The notes: generated by a model not told the origin, from the letters alone. DNA of 64,000 nucleotides from Mumia sp. Pv4-285 (GCF_041320275.1 NZ_CP162023.1:1488001-1552000); one strand, 5' to 3'. Positions 9,176 to 17,992 are shown, counted from the stretch's first letter. Program-made: numbers and translations.

Positions 9176-9465
9176 GTCACGATTGTGTGACTCGCTGCAC
9201 CCACGTGGAACAGATGGACGGTGACGGATGTTATGGTCGATCAGGTGATCCGAGAGGGTCCGACTCGATCGAACCCCCTCGATCTCCGTTCATCCCCGCA
9301 TCCTCCTGACGTCGCTCGACGCTCAGAGTTCCAGGACCCGCGTGGGAATCGCAATGCTTCGTTCGGCCTCGTGGCACGAGGTCGAGCCTTGGTGGTCCGC
9401 GACATCGTACGGACCGCTGACAACGAGCGGTGCCTGAGCGCCGCCTGACGTGGGAAGGACCTCAC
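9176..9465 (+). promoter_or_regulatory. rho promoter and long structured 5' leader
   Basis: No gene is supported here. Promoter-like elements lie at 9207-9237: TATGGT (9232-9237) as a sigma-70-type -10, and overlapping it GGAAC (9207-9211) with GTT exactly 18 bases later (9230-9232), which matches the SigR/SigH-type ECF pattern. GATCA-GG-TGATC (9239-9250) is a perfect palindrome just downstream. The leader then carries three hairpins: CCTCGT/ACGAGG (9367-9381), GGTCCG/CGGACC (9394-9415) and ACCGCT/AGCGGT (9413-9431). The last two are mutually exclusive. Long leaders that allow Rho to terminate its own mRNA are known in other bacteria; autoregulation here is inference. Confidence 0.5.
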
Positions 9466-11427
9466 GTGACCGAAACACCCACCCTGCTCGGCGGCGCCGG
9501 CGAGCCCGCGGTCGAGACCGCGGCTGCCAAGACCCCGCGTCGACGCGGCACCGGCCTCAACGGGATGGTGCTCCCCGAGCTGCAGCAGATCGCCTCCGGT
9601 CTGGGCATCAAGGGCGTAGGCAAGATGCGCAAGGGCGCCCTGATCGAGGCCATCCAGGCCGCTCAGGGCGGCGGCCCCGCTGCCGGCGGGAGCACCGCGG
9701 CTCCGGCCGCGCAGGCCGCTTCCGCCCCCGCCGCGGCCCCTGCGCCGGCGACGGCCGAGCCCACTCGCGAGCCCGCTCCCCGTGTCGAAGCGCCGCGCGA
9801 GGAGCGCGTGCAGCAGTCGCGCGCGGACCGCGGCGGCGAGCAGCCCCGCGAGAAGGCCGACGCTCCCCGCGAGGACCGCGCGGAGAAGCCCCGCGGTGAC
9901 CGCGGCGAGAAGAAGAACGACAACCGCGGCGACGACCGCGGTGAGAAGAAGGAAAGCCGCGGCGACCGCGGCGAGAAGAAGAACGACAACCGCAACGAGC
10001 GCAACGAGCGTGGCGAGCGCGATGCCAACCGCACCGAGCGCAACGACCGCACCGAGCGCGATGCGCGCACCGAGCGCGGCGACGGCAACCGTGGCGATGC
10101 CAACCGTGGCGATGCCAACCGTGGCGATGCCAACGACGCTGATCGCGACGGTGAGGGCGGCGGTCGCCGCCGCAACCGCAACCGCAACCGCAACCGCAAC
10201 CGCGGCGACCGGGAGCAGCGCAGCGAGCGGCCCGAGCGCGGGTCCCGCGAGTCCGAGCCGATCGTGAGCGAGGACGACGTCCTGATCCCGGCAGCGGGCA
10301 TCCTCGACGTCCTCGACAACTACGCGTTCGTCCGCACGAGTGGCTACCTGCCTGGCGAGAACGACGTCTACGTCTCCCTGTCGATGGTCCGCAAGTGGGG
10401 CCTGCGCAAGGGCGACGCGATCGTCGGCCAGGTGCGCCAGCCCCGTGAGGGCGAGCGCAAGGAGAAGTTCAACCCGCTCGTCAAGATCGAGTCGGTCAAC
10501 GGGATGACGATCGACGAGGCCAAGCAGCGCGTCGAGTTCGCCAAGCTCACCCCGCTCTACGCCTCTGAGCGGCTGCGCCTCGAGACCGAGCCGACCCAGA
10601 TGACCGGCCGGATCATGGACATCGTCGCGCCGATCGGCAAGGGCCAGCGCGGCCTGATCGTGTCGCCGCCCAAGGCCGGCAAGACGATGGTCATGCAGCA
10701 GATCGCCAACGCGATCACCACGAACAACCCCGAGTGCCACCTGATGGTCGTCCTCGTGGACGAGCGTCCGGAGGAGGTCACCGACTTCCAGCGCACGGTC
10801 AAGGGCGAGGTCATCGCCTCGACGTTCGACCGTCCCGCCACCGACCACACGACGGTCGCCGAGCTGGCGATCGAGCGGGCCAAGCGTCTCGTCGAGCTCG
10901 GTCACGACGTGGTCGTCCTGCTCGACGGCATCACCCGCCTCGGCCGGGCCTACAACCTGGCGGCTCCCGCGAGCGGACGCATCCTGTCCGGCGGCGTCGA
11001 CTCGTCGGCGCTGTACCCGCCCAAGAAGTTCTTCGGCGCGGCGCGCAACATCGAGGACGGCGGATCCCTGACGATCCTCGCCACGGCCCTGGTCGAGACC
11101 GGGTCGCGGATGGACGAGGTGATCTTCGAGGAGTTCAAGGGCACCGGCAACATGGAGCTGCGCCTGCGCCGCGAGTTCGCCGACAAGCGCATCTTCCCGG
11201 CGATCGACGTCGAGTCGTCGGGCACCCGCCGCGAGGAGCTGCTGATGAGCCGCGAGGAGCTCGCGATCATCTGGAAGCTCCGGCGCGTGCTGTCGGCGCT
11301 GGACGGTCAGCAGGCCCTCGAGCTGATGCTCGAGAAGCTGAAGTCGACCAAGAGCAACGTCGAGTTCCTCATGCAGATCAACCAGTCGACCCCGTCGACG
11401 GGGCGCCGCGGCAGCGACGACGACTGA
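9466..11427 (+). CDS. rho: Transcription termination factor Rho with a long charged insertion
   Basis: A 653-aa hexameric RNA helicase. The Rho_N segment spans about residues 27-66 ([20 protein letters not shown]). A low-complexity insertion of roughly 200 residues follows, dominated by Arg, Asp, Glu, Asn and Gly with RGEKK, RGDAN and RN repeats. Then come the cold-shock-like RNA-binding domain (about 270-345) and the RecA ATPase core with P-loop PPKAGKT (Lys406) and Walker [12 protein letters not shown]. coli Rho is about 420 aa; such insertions are known in actinobacterial Rho. GTG 9466 was chosen because GGAAGGA lies six bases upstream; an earlier in-frame GTG at 9430 has no ribosome site. 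Confidence 0.96.
   Translation: MTETPTLLGGAGEPAVETAAAKTPRRRGTGLNGMVLPELQQIASGLGIKGVGKMRKGALIEAIQAAQGGGPAAGGSTAAPAAQAASAPAAAPAPATAEPTREPAPRVEAPREERVQQSRADRGGEQPREKADAPREDRAEKPRGDRGEKKNDNRGDDRGEKKESRGDRGEKKNDNRNERNERGERDANRTERNDRTERDARTERGDGNRGDANRGDANRGDANDADRDGEGGGRRRNRNRNRNRNRGDREQRSERPERGSRESEPIVSEDDVLIPAAGILDVLDNYAFVRTSGYLPGENDVYVSLSMVRKWGLRKGDAIVGQVRQPREGERKEKFNPLVKIESVNGMTIDEAKQRVEFAKLTPLYASERLRLETEPTQMTGRIMDIVAPIGKGQRGLIVSPPKAGKTMVMQQIANAITTNNPECHLMVVLVDERPEEVTDFQRTVKGEVIASTFDRPATDHTTVAELAIERAKRLVELGHDVVVLLDGITRLGRAYNLAAPASGRILSGGVDSSALYPPKKFFGAARNIEDGGSLTILATALVETGSRMDEVIFEEFKGTGNMELRLRREFADKRIFPAIDVESSGTRREELLMSREELAIIWKLRRVLSALDGQQALELMLEKLKSTKSNVEFLMQINQSTPSTGRRGSDDD
9898..9993 (+). 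repeat. Imperfect 66-bp-spaced coding repeat in the rho insertion
   Basis: A 30-base segment encoding [10 protein letters not shown] occurs at 9898-9927 and again at 9964-9993, identical at the DNA level as far as I can read. A diverged copy (DRGEKKESR) lies between them. It indicates recent intragenic duplication within the disordered insertion. Confidence 0.7.
10090..10134 (+). repeat. Three perfect 15-bp tandem repeats in rho
   Basis: The unit CGTGGCGATGCCAAC (encoding RGDAN) is repeated three times without change at 10090-10104, 10105-10119 and 10120-10134, preceded by a partial unit. The frame is kept because the unit is a multiple of three. It is a likely site of strain-to-strain length variation. 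Confidence 0.9.
10171..10200 (+). repeat. Five perfect 6-bp tandem repeats in rho
   Basis: CGCAAC (encoding Arg-Asn) is repeated five times in frame, giving an [10 protein letters not shown] tract at the end of the charged insertion. It is probably slippage-prone and contributes RNA-binding positive charge. Confidence 0.9.
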
Positions 11428-11444
11428 TCACGAGCACGGCACGG

Positions 11445-11476
11445 AGGCGGCTGAACCCGGGAGGGTCCGGCCGCCT
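11445..11476 (+). terminator. Hairpin after rho
   Basis: AGGCGGC (11445-11451) pairs with GCCGCCT (11470-11476), with a smaller inner stem ACCC/GGGT. It lies 18 bp beyond the rho stop and just before the glutathione peroxidase promoter. There is only a weak T-rich tail. Confidence 0.5.
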
Positions 11477-11500
11477 TCGTCGTGGCCGTACTCTGTCGCC

Positions 11501-11980
11501 ATGACCTCCGCATACGACTTCCGTGCCGTCGACATCGACGGCAACGAGCGCAGCCTGGACGAGTTCCGTGGCAAGGCCGTCCTCGTCGTCAACACCGCGA
11601 GCAAGTGCGGCTTCACGCCGCAGTACGAGGGGCTCGAGGAGCTCTACCGCAAGTACCAGGACGAGGGCCTCGTCGTGCTCGGTTTCCCGTGCGACCAGTT
11701 CCGCAACCAGGAGCCGGGCCACGACGCGGAGATCAAGGAGTTCTGCTCCCTGACGTACGACGTGACGTTCCCGATGTTCTCCAAGATCGACGTGAACGGC
11801 GCCGACGCCCACCCGCTCTACCAGTGGCTGCGGGACCAGAAGTCGGGAGTGCTCGGCGACCGGATCAAGTGGAACTTCACGAAGTTCCTCGTCGACGCCG
11901 ACGGCCAGGTCGTGGACCGCTACGCGCCCACCACGAAGCCCGAGGACATCGCCGGCGACATCGAGAAGCTCCTGACGTGA
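11501..11980 (+). CDS. Glutathione peroxidase family thiol peroxidase
   Basis: A 159-aa thioredoxin-fold peroxidase. The peroxidatic Cys is Cys36 (ASKCGFTPQY), encoded by a normal Cys codon, so it is not a selenoprotein. Cys64 (GFPCDQF) and Cys82 (EFCSLTYDVTF) are further cysteines, Cys82 being at the usual resolving position. Trp/Asn of the catalytic tetrad are in KWNFTKF. Actinobacteria use mycothiol and thioredoxin rather than glutathione, so reduction by thioredoxin is likely. TACTCT (11489-11494) six bases before ATG indicates a leaderless mRNA. A small membrane protein gene overlaps its stop. Confidence 0.93.
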   Translation: MTSAYDFRAVDIDGNERSLDEFRGKAVLVVNTASKCGFTPQYEGLEELYRKYQDEGLVVLGFPCDQFRNQEPGHDAEIKEFCSLTYDVTFPMFSKIDVNGADAHPLYQWLRDQKSGVLGDRIKWNFTKFLVDADGQVVDRYAPTTKPEDIAGDIEKLLT

Positions 11981-12159
11981 ACCCGCTGCTGGTCACGGTG
12001 GTGCTGCTCAACGCACTCGCCGCGGCCTCCGTGCTCTTCGCGCTCACCGAGGCCAACAAAGGGGTCCCGATCTCGGAGCTCGGCGTGTTCCTGACGGTGA
12101 GCGTCGGACTGCTCGGGCTGTCGATCATCCTGGTGGCCGGGTCGATGATCACGGCGTGA
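11977..12159 (+). CDS. Small two-TM membrane protein (60 aa)
   Basis: GTG 11977 overlaps the peroxidase TGA by three bases, suggesting coupling. The product is almost wholly two hydrophobic helices (about residues 3-23 and 36-57) joined by a short loop [12 protein letters not shown] recognise no family. Overlap with the upstream gene, GC-rich codon positions and the clean hydrophobic pattern support a real gene. It may anchor or accompany the peroxidase at the membrane; that is speculation. Confidence 0.6.
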   Translation: MNPLLVTVVLLNALAAASVLFALTEANKGVPISELGVFLTVSVGLLGLSIILVAGSMITA

Positions 12160-12289
12160 CCGGCGCCGTCGTCCACGGGAATGCGCGGCGGGCGATTCGT
12201 GTTTGACAGAACGTCGATGGCACAATGGACAAGGCTCTGGTTCACGCCCCGACCCGCGGGACGACCCAGCGGCCGATCGAGAGGACACC

Positions 12290-12496
12290 ATGAAGAACGA
12301 CATCCACCCCACGTACGTGGCGACCGAGGTCTCCTGCACCTGCGGCAACACGTTCACCACCCGCAGCACCGCGACCGGCGGAGTGATCCGCGTCGAGACC
12401 TGCGCGGCATGCCACCCGTTCTACACGGGCAAGCAGCGCATCCTGGACACGGGCGGCCGCGTCGCCCGCTTCGAGAAGCGCTACGGCAAGAAGTAA
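12290..12496 (+). CDS. rpmE: 50S ribosomal protein L31, zinc-binding form
   Basis: A 68-aa ribosomal protein. Cys16, Cys18, Cys38 and Cys41 (CTC and CAAC) mark the zinc-ribbon (C+) form, which is normally made when zinc is sufficient. The conserved HPFYTGKQ follows. ATG 12290 has GAGAGGA upstream; earlier in-frame starts would add an unrelated tail. Possible promoter elements TTGACA (12203-12208) and CACAAT (12221-12226) lie upstream, but their spacing is short. A strong terminator follows the stop by eight bases. Confidence 0.97.
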   Translation: MKNDIHPTYVATEVSCTCGNTFTTRSTATGGVIRVETCAACHPFYTGKQRILDTGGRVARFEKRYGKK

Positions 12497-12504
12497 CGAC
12501 CTCC

Positions 12505-12549
12505 CGGCGCCGGCCACGCTCCCTGCGTGGACCGGCGCCGTTGTCGTGT
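12505..12549 (+). terminator. Strong intrinsic terminator of rpmE
   Basis: Stem CGGCGCCGG-CCACGC / GCGTGG-A-CCGGCGCCG (15 pairs, one bulged A, loop TCCCT), followed by TTGTCGTGT. It is the clearest Rho-independent terminator in the window. A second hairpin GGTCTCG-GCAGG-CGAGACC (12552-12570) comes right after it, before the prfA ribosome site at 12580. Confidence 0.9.
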
Positions 12550-12590
12550 CAGGTCTCGGCAGGCGAGACCAGCGGAACGAGGAGGGGTTG

Positions 12591-13694
12591 ATGAGCACGC
12601 GGTTCGATGCCGTCGAGTCGTTGGTGCGTGAGCACTCCGACCTCGAGACGCAGATGGCCGACCCCTCGGTCCACACCGACCCAGCGCTCGCGAAGCGGCT
12701 GGGCCAGAGGTACGCGGAGCTGACCAACGTCGTCCGCACCTATCGCGACTGGCAGCAGACGGTCGACGACCTCGAGGCGGCCCGCGAGCTCGCCGGTGAG
12801 GACCCCGACTTCGCGGCCGAGGTCGAGACCCTGTCCGTCCGCGAGCACCAGCTCGCCGAACGGCTCGAGCGGCTGCTCGTCCCACGCGACCCCGCCGACT
12901 CCAAGGACGCGATCCTCGAGATCAAGGCAGGCGAGGGCGGCGAGGAGTCGGCCCTGTTCGCGGGCGACCTGCTCCGGATGTATCTGCGGTGGGCTGAGAC
13001 CCAGGGCTGGAAGACCGAGCTGATCGACGAGAACGCCTCGGACCTCGGCGGCTACAAGTCCGTCACGGTGGGAGTGAAGGCGAAGGGCACGCCCGACCCC
13101 GGCGACGCGCCCTACGCGAAGCTCAAGTTCGAGGGTGGGGTCCACCGCGTGCAGCGAGTGCCGGTGACCGAGTCCCAGGGCCGCGTGCACACGTCGGCGG
13201 CCGGCGTCCTGGTGCTGCCCGAGGCGGAGGCGGTCGACGTCGCGATCAACGACAACGACCTCCGCATCGACGTCTTCCGGTCGTCGGGGCCTGGTGGTCA
13301 GAGCGTCAACACGACCGACTCGGCCGTCCGCATCACGCACCTGCCCACCGGCATCGTCGTGAGCTGCCAGAACGAGAAGAGCCAGCTCCAGAACAAGGAG
13401 TCGGCGATGCGCATCCTCCGGTCGCGGCTGCTCCAGGCGGCCCAGGACGCCGCCCACGCCGAGGCGTCCGACGCACGCCGGTCGCAGGTCCGCACGGTCG
13501 ACCGTTCGGAGCGCATCCGCACTTACAACTTCCCCGAGAACCGCATCTCCGACCACCGCGTGGGCTTCAAGGCGTACAACCTCGACCAGGTGATGGACGG
13601 CGCCCTCGACGACGTCGTCACGGCGTGCGTCGAGGCCGATCTCGCTGCCCGTCTCGCCGCGGTCGAGGGCTCTGCGACCGAGGACGGGGCGTGA
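12591..13694 (+). CDS. prfA: Peptide chain release factor 1
   Basis: A 367-aa class I release factor reading UAA/UAG. The tripeptide discriminator region reads PVTESQGR (PxT type, as in RF1 rather than RF2 SPF). The catalytic GGQ is at residues 235-237 ([14 protein letters not shown]). ATG 12591 has AGGAGG five bases upstream; an earlier in-frame GTG at 12546 would fall in the terminator tail. The gene for its methyltransferase, prmC, overlaps its stop by four bases. Confidence 0.97.
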   Translation: MSTRFDAVESLVREHSDLETQMADPSVHTDPALAKRLGQRYAELTNVVRTYRDWQQTVDDLEAARELAGEDPDFAAEVETLSVREHQLAERLERLLVPRDPADSKDAILEIKAGEGGEESALFAGDLLRMYLRWAETQGWKTELIDENASDLGGYKSVTVGVKAKGTPDPGDAPYAKLKFEGGVHRVQRVPVTESQGRVHTSAAGVLVLPEAEAVDVAINDNDLRIDVFRSSGPGGQSVNTTDSAVRITHLPTGIVVSCQNEKSQLQNKESAMRILRSRLLQAAQDAAHAEASDARRSQVRTVDRSERIRTYNFPENRISDHRVGFKAYNLDQVMDGALDDVVTACVEADLAARLAAVEGSATEDGA

Positions 13695-14542
13695 CCGACG
13701 TCCGTACGGCGCTGGCGCAGGCCACGCGCCGGTTCGACGCCGCGGGGGTCGCGTCGCCGCGCATCGACGCCGAGCTCCTGCTGGTCCACGTCCTCGGCAC
13801 GTCACGGACCGGGCTCCTGGTCGTGGACGCGCTCGACGACGCGCAGGCGGCGGCGTACGAGTCGCTCGTCGCCCGGCGCGAGACCCGCGAGCCCCTGCAG
13901 CACCTGACCACGACGGCGGCGTTCCGCTACCGGGAGCTGGCGGTCGGGCCCGGCGTGTTCGTGCCACGGCCCGAGACCGAGTCGCTGGTCGACTGGGGGT
14001 TGTCCGTGATCGACGCCCTGGAGGTCTCGCACCCGGTCGTCGTCGACCTCGGGACCGGTTCGGGAGCGATCGCCGGCGCGGTCGCGTCGGAGCGTCCGCA
14101 CGCCCGGGTGCACGCGGTCGAGCTGGGCGAGGCGGCCTTCGCCTACGCCGAGCGCAATCTTTCGGGGCTCGACGTCGACCTTCGGCACGGAGACCTCGCC
14201 GACGCGTTCGCCGACCTCGACGGCACGGTCGACCTGGTGCTCTCCAACCCGCCCTACATCCCGCTGACCGCCTGGGAGTCCGTGGCCGTCGAGGCACGCG
14301 ACCACGACCCGGCCCTCGCGCTCTGGTCGGGCGAGGACGGCCTCGACGCGATGCACGACGTTGCGGCCACCGCCGCGCGGCTGCTGCGTGACGGCGGTGC
14401 CGTCGGTGCGGAGCACGCGGACGTGCAGGGGGAGTCGGCGCCGGCGGTGTTCGTCACGAACGGCGCCTTCGACGAGGTGCGCGACCGGCTGGATCTTGCC
14501 GGCAGGCCACGGTTCGTGACCGCCCGCCGCGTCCGCCGGTGA
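13691..14542 (+). CDS. prmC: Release factor glutamine N5-methyltransferase
   Basis: A 283-aa SAM-dependent enzyme that methylates the Gln of the GGQ motif in release factors. The SAM motif [14 protein letters not shown] and the catalytic NPPY (Asn186-Tyr189, [11 protein letters not shown]) are clear; the N-terminal helical release-factor-binding domain precedes them. GTG 13691 overlaps the prfA stop, so enzyme and substrate are translationally coupled. Confidence 0.96.
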   Translation: MTDVRTALAQATRRFDAAGVASPRIDAELLLVHVLGTSRTGLLVVDALDDAQAAAYESLVARRETREPLQHLTTTAAFRYRELAVGPGVFVPRPETESLVDWGLSVIDALEVSHPVVVDLGTGSGAIAGAVASERPHARVHAVELGEAAFAYAERNLSGLDVDLRHGDLADAFADLDGTVDLVLSNPPYIPLTAWESVAVEARDHDPALALWSGEDGLDAMHDVAATAARLLRDGGAVGAEHADVQGESAPAVFVTNGAFDEVRDRLDLAGRPRFVTARRVRR

Positions 14543-14585
14543 GTCCGGCGCTCGTGCCGAGAAGCGGGCTGGCACGATGGCCCCT

Positions 14586-15224
14586 GTGAGTGAACGGTTC
14601 TCCAGCCTCGACCCCGACGAACGCGAGACCGGCCTCGAGGCTGCGCGGGAGGCCCTGCGCGACGGTGCCCTGGTCGTGATGCCGACCGACACGGTGTACG
14701 GCATCGCGGCCGACGCCTTCGAGCCGACCGCGGTCGCCGCGCTCCTGTCGGCGAAGGGACGCGGTCGCCACATGCCACCGCCGGTCCTCGTCGCCTCGAA
14801 CACCACCCTGGACGCCCTCGCCGCGCGGGTCGAGCCGTACGTCCACACGTTGACCGACGCCCTGTGGCCCGGACCTCTCACCGTGATCTGCCGTCAGCAG
14901 GAGTCGCTGGTGTGGGACCTCGGGGAGACCCGGGGGACCGTCGCCATCCGGATGCCCGCCGACGAGACGGCCCTCGACCTGCTGCGTCGTACGGGCCCGC
15001 TCGCCGTCTCCAGCGCCAACCTCACCGGCCATCCGGCCGCCACCACGATCGAGGAGGCGGAGGAGCAGCTCGGCGACAGCGTCGCCGTCTACCTCGACGG
15101 CGGGCCGGCCGGCAGCGGTCTTCCCTCGACGATCGTGGACTGCACCGGCGAGCGTCCGCGGATCGTCCGTACCGGCGCGATCACGGCAACCCGCATCGCC
15201 GAGCTCGGGGTCGAGGTCGACTGA
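14586..15224 (+). CDS. Threonylcarbamoyl-AMP synthase (Sua5/YrdC/TsaC family)
   Basis: A 212-aa YrdC-domain protein that makes threonylcarbamoyl-AMP for the t6A37 tRNA modification. The characteristic VVMPTDTVYGIAADA and the later SSANLTGHP motif are present. GTG 14586 lies seven bases after CACGAT (14573-14578), a leaderless arrangement; an ATG at 14577 overlaps that hexamer and is less likely. It lies between prmC and the wecA-like gene, as in mycobacteria (Rv1301). Confidence 0.93.
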   Translation: MSERFSSLDPDERETGLEAAREALRDGALVVMPTDTVYGIAADAFEPTAVAALLSAKGRGRHMPPPVLVASNTTLDALAARVEPYVHTLTDALWPGPLTVICRQQESLVWDLGETRGTVAIRMPADETALDLLRRTGPLAVSSANLTGHPAATTIEEAEEQLGDSVAVYLDGGPAGSGLPSTIVDCTGERPRIVRTGAITATRIAELGVEVD

Positions 15225-15227
15225 CCC

Positions 15228-16355
15228 GTGCGCGAGTACCTCGTCGTCTTCCTGGTCGCCGTCGCGGTCACCTACCTCCTGGCCGTCCTGGCCCGGGAGG
15301 GCGCGATGAAGGTCGGGGCGTACGCGCCGGTGCGCGACCGCGACGTCCACGCGGTCCCCATCCCGTACCTGGGTGGGCTGGCCATGCTCTTCGGCCTGCT
15401 CGCCGCGTACCTGGTGGCATCGCAGATGCCGTTCCTGTCGCGTTCGGAGGACGCCGTCCTCGCCGATGCGGGCGCGGTGATGGTCGGCGCCTCGGTGATC
15501 ACTCTCGTCGGGGTGATCGACGACGTGTACGAGCTCGACGCCCTGACGAAGTTCGCGGGCCAGGTCCTCGCCGCCGTCATCACGGTCTCGATGGGCGTCC
15601 AGCTCGTCTACCTGCCTCTGCCGGGCTCGACCTGGGCCATCGACCCGATCCAGTCGATCCTCTTCTCGGTCCTCACGATCGTCATCTGCGTCAATGCCGT
15701 GAACTTCGTCGACGGCCTCGACGGCCTGGCTGCAGGCGTCGTCGGCATCGGCGCCATCGCGTTCTTCATCTACGCCTTCGTGCTGGTCGCCGAGAACCGG
15801 CAGACCAACGCGATCGCCTCGGCCATGCTCTGCGCAGCGCTCGCCGGCGTCTGCGTCGGGATCCTGCCGCACAACTTCAACCCTGCACGCATGTTCATCG
15901 GCGACGCGGGCGCGATGCTGATCGGTTTCGTGCTGGCGTGCTCGGCGATCTCGCTGTCCGGCCGGTTCTCGGCGGCGGAGGCGATCCAGGGCCTCGGTGG
16001 CGCGGAAGCGTCCCTCTTCCCTGCGCTGCTGCCTCTGCTGCTGCCCTTCGCGGTCCTGCTGGTGCCCTTCGTCGACCTGCTGATGGCCGTCGTACGCCGG
16101 ACCCGCGCGGGCCGGTCACCGTTCGCACCGGACAAGCTGCACCTGCACCACCGGCTGCTCGAGATCGGGCACTCGCACCGTCGTGCCGTGCTGGCGATGT
16201 ACATGATCGCCGGGGTCGTCGCCTTCGGCGCCGTAGCCCTCGGGCTCGTCGGCGGATGGCGTGCGGTGATCGGGGTACTGGTGATGGTGGGCGTGACGGC
16301 GTTCGTGGTCTTCTGGCTGCCTCGCGTCGGCCGTCCGAGCGGTGCCAATCCGTAG
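15228..16355 (+). CDS. Undecaprenyl-phosphate sugar-1-phosphate transferase (WecA/MraY family)
   Basis: A 375-aa polytopic membrane enzyme (about ten hydrophobic segments) that transfers a sugar phosphate from a UDP-sugar, typically GlcNAc, to decaprenyl/undecaprenyl phosphate. Family Asp motifs are visible: GVIDDVYELD and NFVDGLDGLAAG, plus the cytoplasmic HLHHRLLEIGHSH loop that marks the WecA branch. GTG 15228 is three bases after the previous stop. The M. tuberculosis equivalent at this place is Rv1302, used for arabinogalactan linker synthesis. Which acceptor polymer it serves here is not shown. Confidence 0.92.
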   Translation: MREYLVVFLVAVAVTYLLAVLAREGAMKVGAYAPVRDRDVHAVPIPYLGGLAMLFGLLAAYLVASQMPFLSRSEDAVLADAGAVMVGASVITLVGVIDDVYELDALTKFAGQVLAAVITVSMGVQLVYLPLPGSTWAIDPIQSILFSVLTIVICVNAVNFVDGLDGLAAGVVGIGAIAFFIYAFVLVAENRQTNAIASAMLCAALAGVCVGILPHNFNPARMFIGDAGAMLIGFVLACSAISLSGRFSAAEAIQGLGGAEASLFPALLPLLLPFAVLLVPFVDLLMAVVRRTRAGRSPFAPDKLHLHHRLLEIGHSHRRAVLAMYMIAGVVAFGAVALGLVGGWRAVIGVLVMVGVTAFVVFWLPRVGRPSGANP

Positions 16356-16369
16356 CGCTGCCCCCGGAT

Positions 16370-16399
16370 TTGGGCGCGTCGGAGACCTTGTGCTACTTT
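16370..16399 (+). promoter_or_regulatory. Probable atp operon promoter
   Basis: TTGGGC (16370-16375), an 18-base spacer, then TACTTT (16394-16399), followed by an AT-richer stretch before the first gene of the ATP synthase cluster at 16438. It is a good fit to a housekeeping promoter. Confidence 0.5.
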
Positions 16400-16437
16400 T
16401 CACAAACATCCACCCCGCACGTTTGGACGGCCGCCCC

Positions 16438-16890
16438 ATGACGACCACCCAGCGATCCGATCGCCACAGCGCTCGCACCACGCGCGTGCTCGTCGGCGTC
16501 GCGCTCGCGGCCGGTGCCGTGTGCGTGGTGACGGCCGCTGTCGTCGCTGGATGGCCCGGGGCTCTCGGTGCCCTGATCGGCGCCGGCGTGGTGTTCGCCT
16601 TCTTCGGAGCGACCTTCGCCGTGCTCCGGCCGCTGACCCGTCCGGCCACCGGCGGGACGATGCTCGTCGCGCTGATGCTCTACGGCACCAAGATCCTCCT
16701 CCTGGTGGCTGCCGCGGTCGTCCTGGCGGAGTCCGGTCTCGTCGGAGACGCGATCGACGGGGGAGCTCTCGGCGTCACCGTCATCGTCTGCACGCTCGTC
16801 GTGACGGCCCTCGAGATCGTCGCCGCGACCTCCAGCAGGCGCCCGCTGTACGACCTCGGAACCCCCTCGGACCTGGGGGATGGACGATGA
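16438..16890 (+). CDS. Membrane protein at the head of the atp operon (Rv1303-like)
   Basis: A 150-aa protein with four predicted membrane segments (about residues 15-35, 40-62, 72-95 and 105-128) and a charged N-terminus MTTTQRSDRHSART. It occupies the position of M. tuberculosis Rv1303 between wecA and the atp genes and is probably an AtpI-like assembly or ion-handling factor. ATG 16438 was chosen because it lies downstream of the promoter at 16370-16399; longer in-frame starts run into wecA. The ribosome site is weak. Confidence 0.7.
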   Translation: MTTTQRSDRHSARTTRVLVGVALAAGAVCVVTAAVVAGWPGALGALIGAGVVFAFFGATFAVLRPLTRPATGGTMLVALMLYGTKILLLVAAAVVLAESGLVGDAIDGGALGVTVIVCTLVVTALEIVAATSSRRPLYDLGTPSDLGDGR

Positions 16891-16911
16891 ATCAGACGTG
16901 CTACCGTTCGG

Positions 16912-17121
16912 ATGGCAATGAGCGACTCCTCACCGTCCCCCACCTCCCACGACCCCTGGGTCGCTGTGGGGAGGATCGGCGGTGGGGTTCTGGTCTACGG
17001 AGCCCTCGGCTATCTGTTGGACCTTTGGTGGCACACCTCGTTCATGGTGGTGATCGGCATCGTCCTCGGAGCGGCGCTCGGCATCTACACCGTGTTCGCA
17101 GCGTTGCAGGACAAGTCCTGA
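16912..17121 (+). CDS. atpI: AtpI/AtpZ-type ATP synthase accessory protein
   Basis: A 69-aa protein with two membrane helices in the pattern VAVGRIGGGVLVYGALGYLL...SFMVVIGIVLGAALGIYTVF, typical of small F1F0 accessory proteins that help c-ring assembly or Mg2+ transport. Two ATGs (16912 and 16918) are possible; TACCGT at 16903-16908 makes a local promoter conceivable. It lies between the Rv1303-like gene and atpB. Confidence 0.75.
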   Translation: MAMSDSSPSPTSHDPWVAVGRIGGGVLVYGALGYLLDLWWHTSFMVVIGIVLGAALGIYTVFAALQDKS

Positions 17122-17166
17122 CCACCGAGTCACTCTCCGCCACCATGCCCGACGTACCCGCTACGC

Positions 17167-17180
17167 CCGTGGATCCACGG
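17167..17180. promoter_or_regulatory. 14-bp perfect palindrome in the atpB leader
   Basis: CCGTGGATCCACGG lies in the 88-bp gap between atpI and atpB, 30 bp before the atpB start. It could be a protein-binding operator or a small RNA hairpin that tunes atpB translation; neither is shown. Confidence 0.4.
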
Positions 17181-17209
17181 TGCGACCGTGCCCAAGATGA
17201 GGTGATCGA

Positions 17210-17992
17210 GTGACCACCGAAGGACGGACCGTCCTCGCCGAGTTCCACCCGCCGGGACCCGCCGACTTCGATCTGCCGCCGATCTTCGGCGACGTCACCA
17301 AGCCGATGGTGCTGTACGTGCTGTCGGCCGTGCTGATCTTCGGTCTCTTCTACGCCGCCTCGCGCCGCGCGGCGGTCGTCCCGGGCAAGATGCAGTTCGC
17401 CGGTGAGTACGCGTACAACTTCGTGCGCAACAGCATCGCCCGCGACTCGATCGGGTCGCACGACTTCATGAAGTTCGTCCCGTACCTCACGGCACTGTTC
17501 TTCCTGATCCTCGTGAACAACTTCTACGGGCTCGTCCCGTTGCTGCAGTTCCCGACGTTCTCGCACTCGGGATACGCCTACGCCCTCGCCGCGCTCACCT
17601 GGATCCTCTACAACGGGGTCGGCATCGCGAAGCACGGCTTCCTCGGCTACTTCAAGCTGCAGTCGGTCCCCAGCGGAGTCACCGGCGTGATCCTCGTGCT
17701 GATCGTGCCGCTGGAGTTCATGTCGAACATCCTGGTCCGGCCGGTCACGCTGGCACTTCGACTCTTCGCCAACATGTTCGCCGGCCACCTGCTGCTGATC
17801 CTCTTCACCCTCGGCGGCAGCTACCTGGTGTTCGACTCGGGCAACCTCTGGTACGCCCCGATCGGTGTCATCGCCTGGATCCTCGCCATCGCGGTGAGCT
17901 TCCTCGAGGCGCTGGTCATGTTCCTGCAGGCCTACGTCTTCACCCTGCTGACGGCTCAGTACATCGGCGGCGCGCTCGCCGACGAGCACTGA
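17210..17992 (+). CDS. atpB: F1F0 ATP synthase subunit a
   Basis: A 260-aa integral membrane subunit forming the two proton half-channels next to the c-ring. The essential stator arginine is Arg184 in [10 protein letters not shown], and the C-terminal helix region [22 protein letters not shown] is conserved. GTG 17210 has a GAGGTGA-type ribosome site. First core gene of the complete atpBEFHAGDC cluster. Confidence 0.97.
   Translation: MTTEGRTVLAEFHPPGPADFDLPPIFGDVTKPMVLYVLSAVLIFGLFYAASRRAAVVPGKMQFAGEYAYNFVRNSIARDSIGSHDFMKFVPYLTALFFLILVNNFYGLVPLLQFPTFSHSGYAYALAALTWILYNGVGIAKHGFLGYFKLQSVPSGVTGVILVLIVPLEFMSNILVRPVTLALRLFANMFAGHLLLILFTLGGSYLVFDSGNLWYAPIGVIAWILAIAVSFLEALVMFLQAYVFTLLTAQYIGGALADEH

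Noticed and set aside
9187-9200. CRP-like box upstream of rho (GTGA-N6-GCAC)
   Set aside because: One mismatch, no TTAC palindrome nearby, and not part of the pathway; too weak to list as a site.
9221-9448. 75-codon open frame in the rho leader
   Set aside because: It starts inside the promoter elements, has no ribosome site, and its translation shows no recognisable pattern; treated as leader.
11501-11980. Possible selenocysteine in the glutathione peroxidase
   Set aside because: The active-site codon is a normal Cys codon (TGC), and no in-frame TGA is present.
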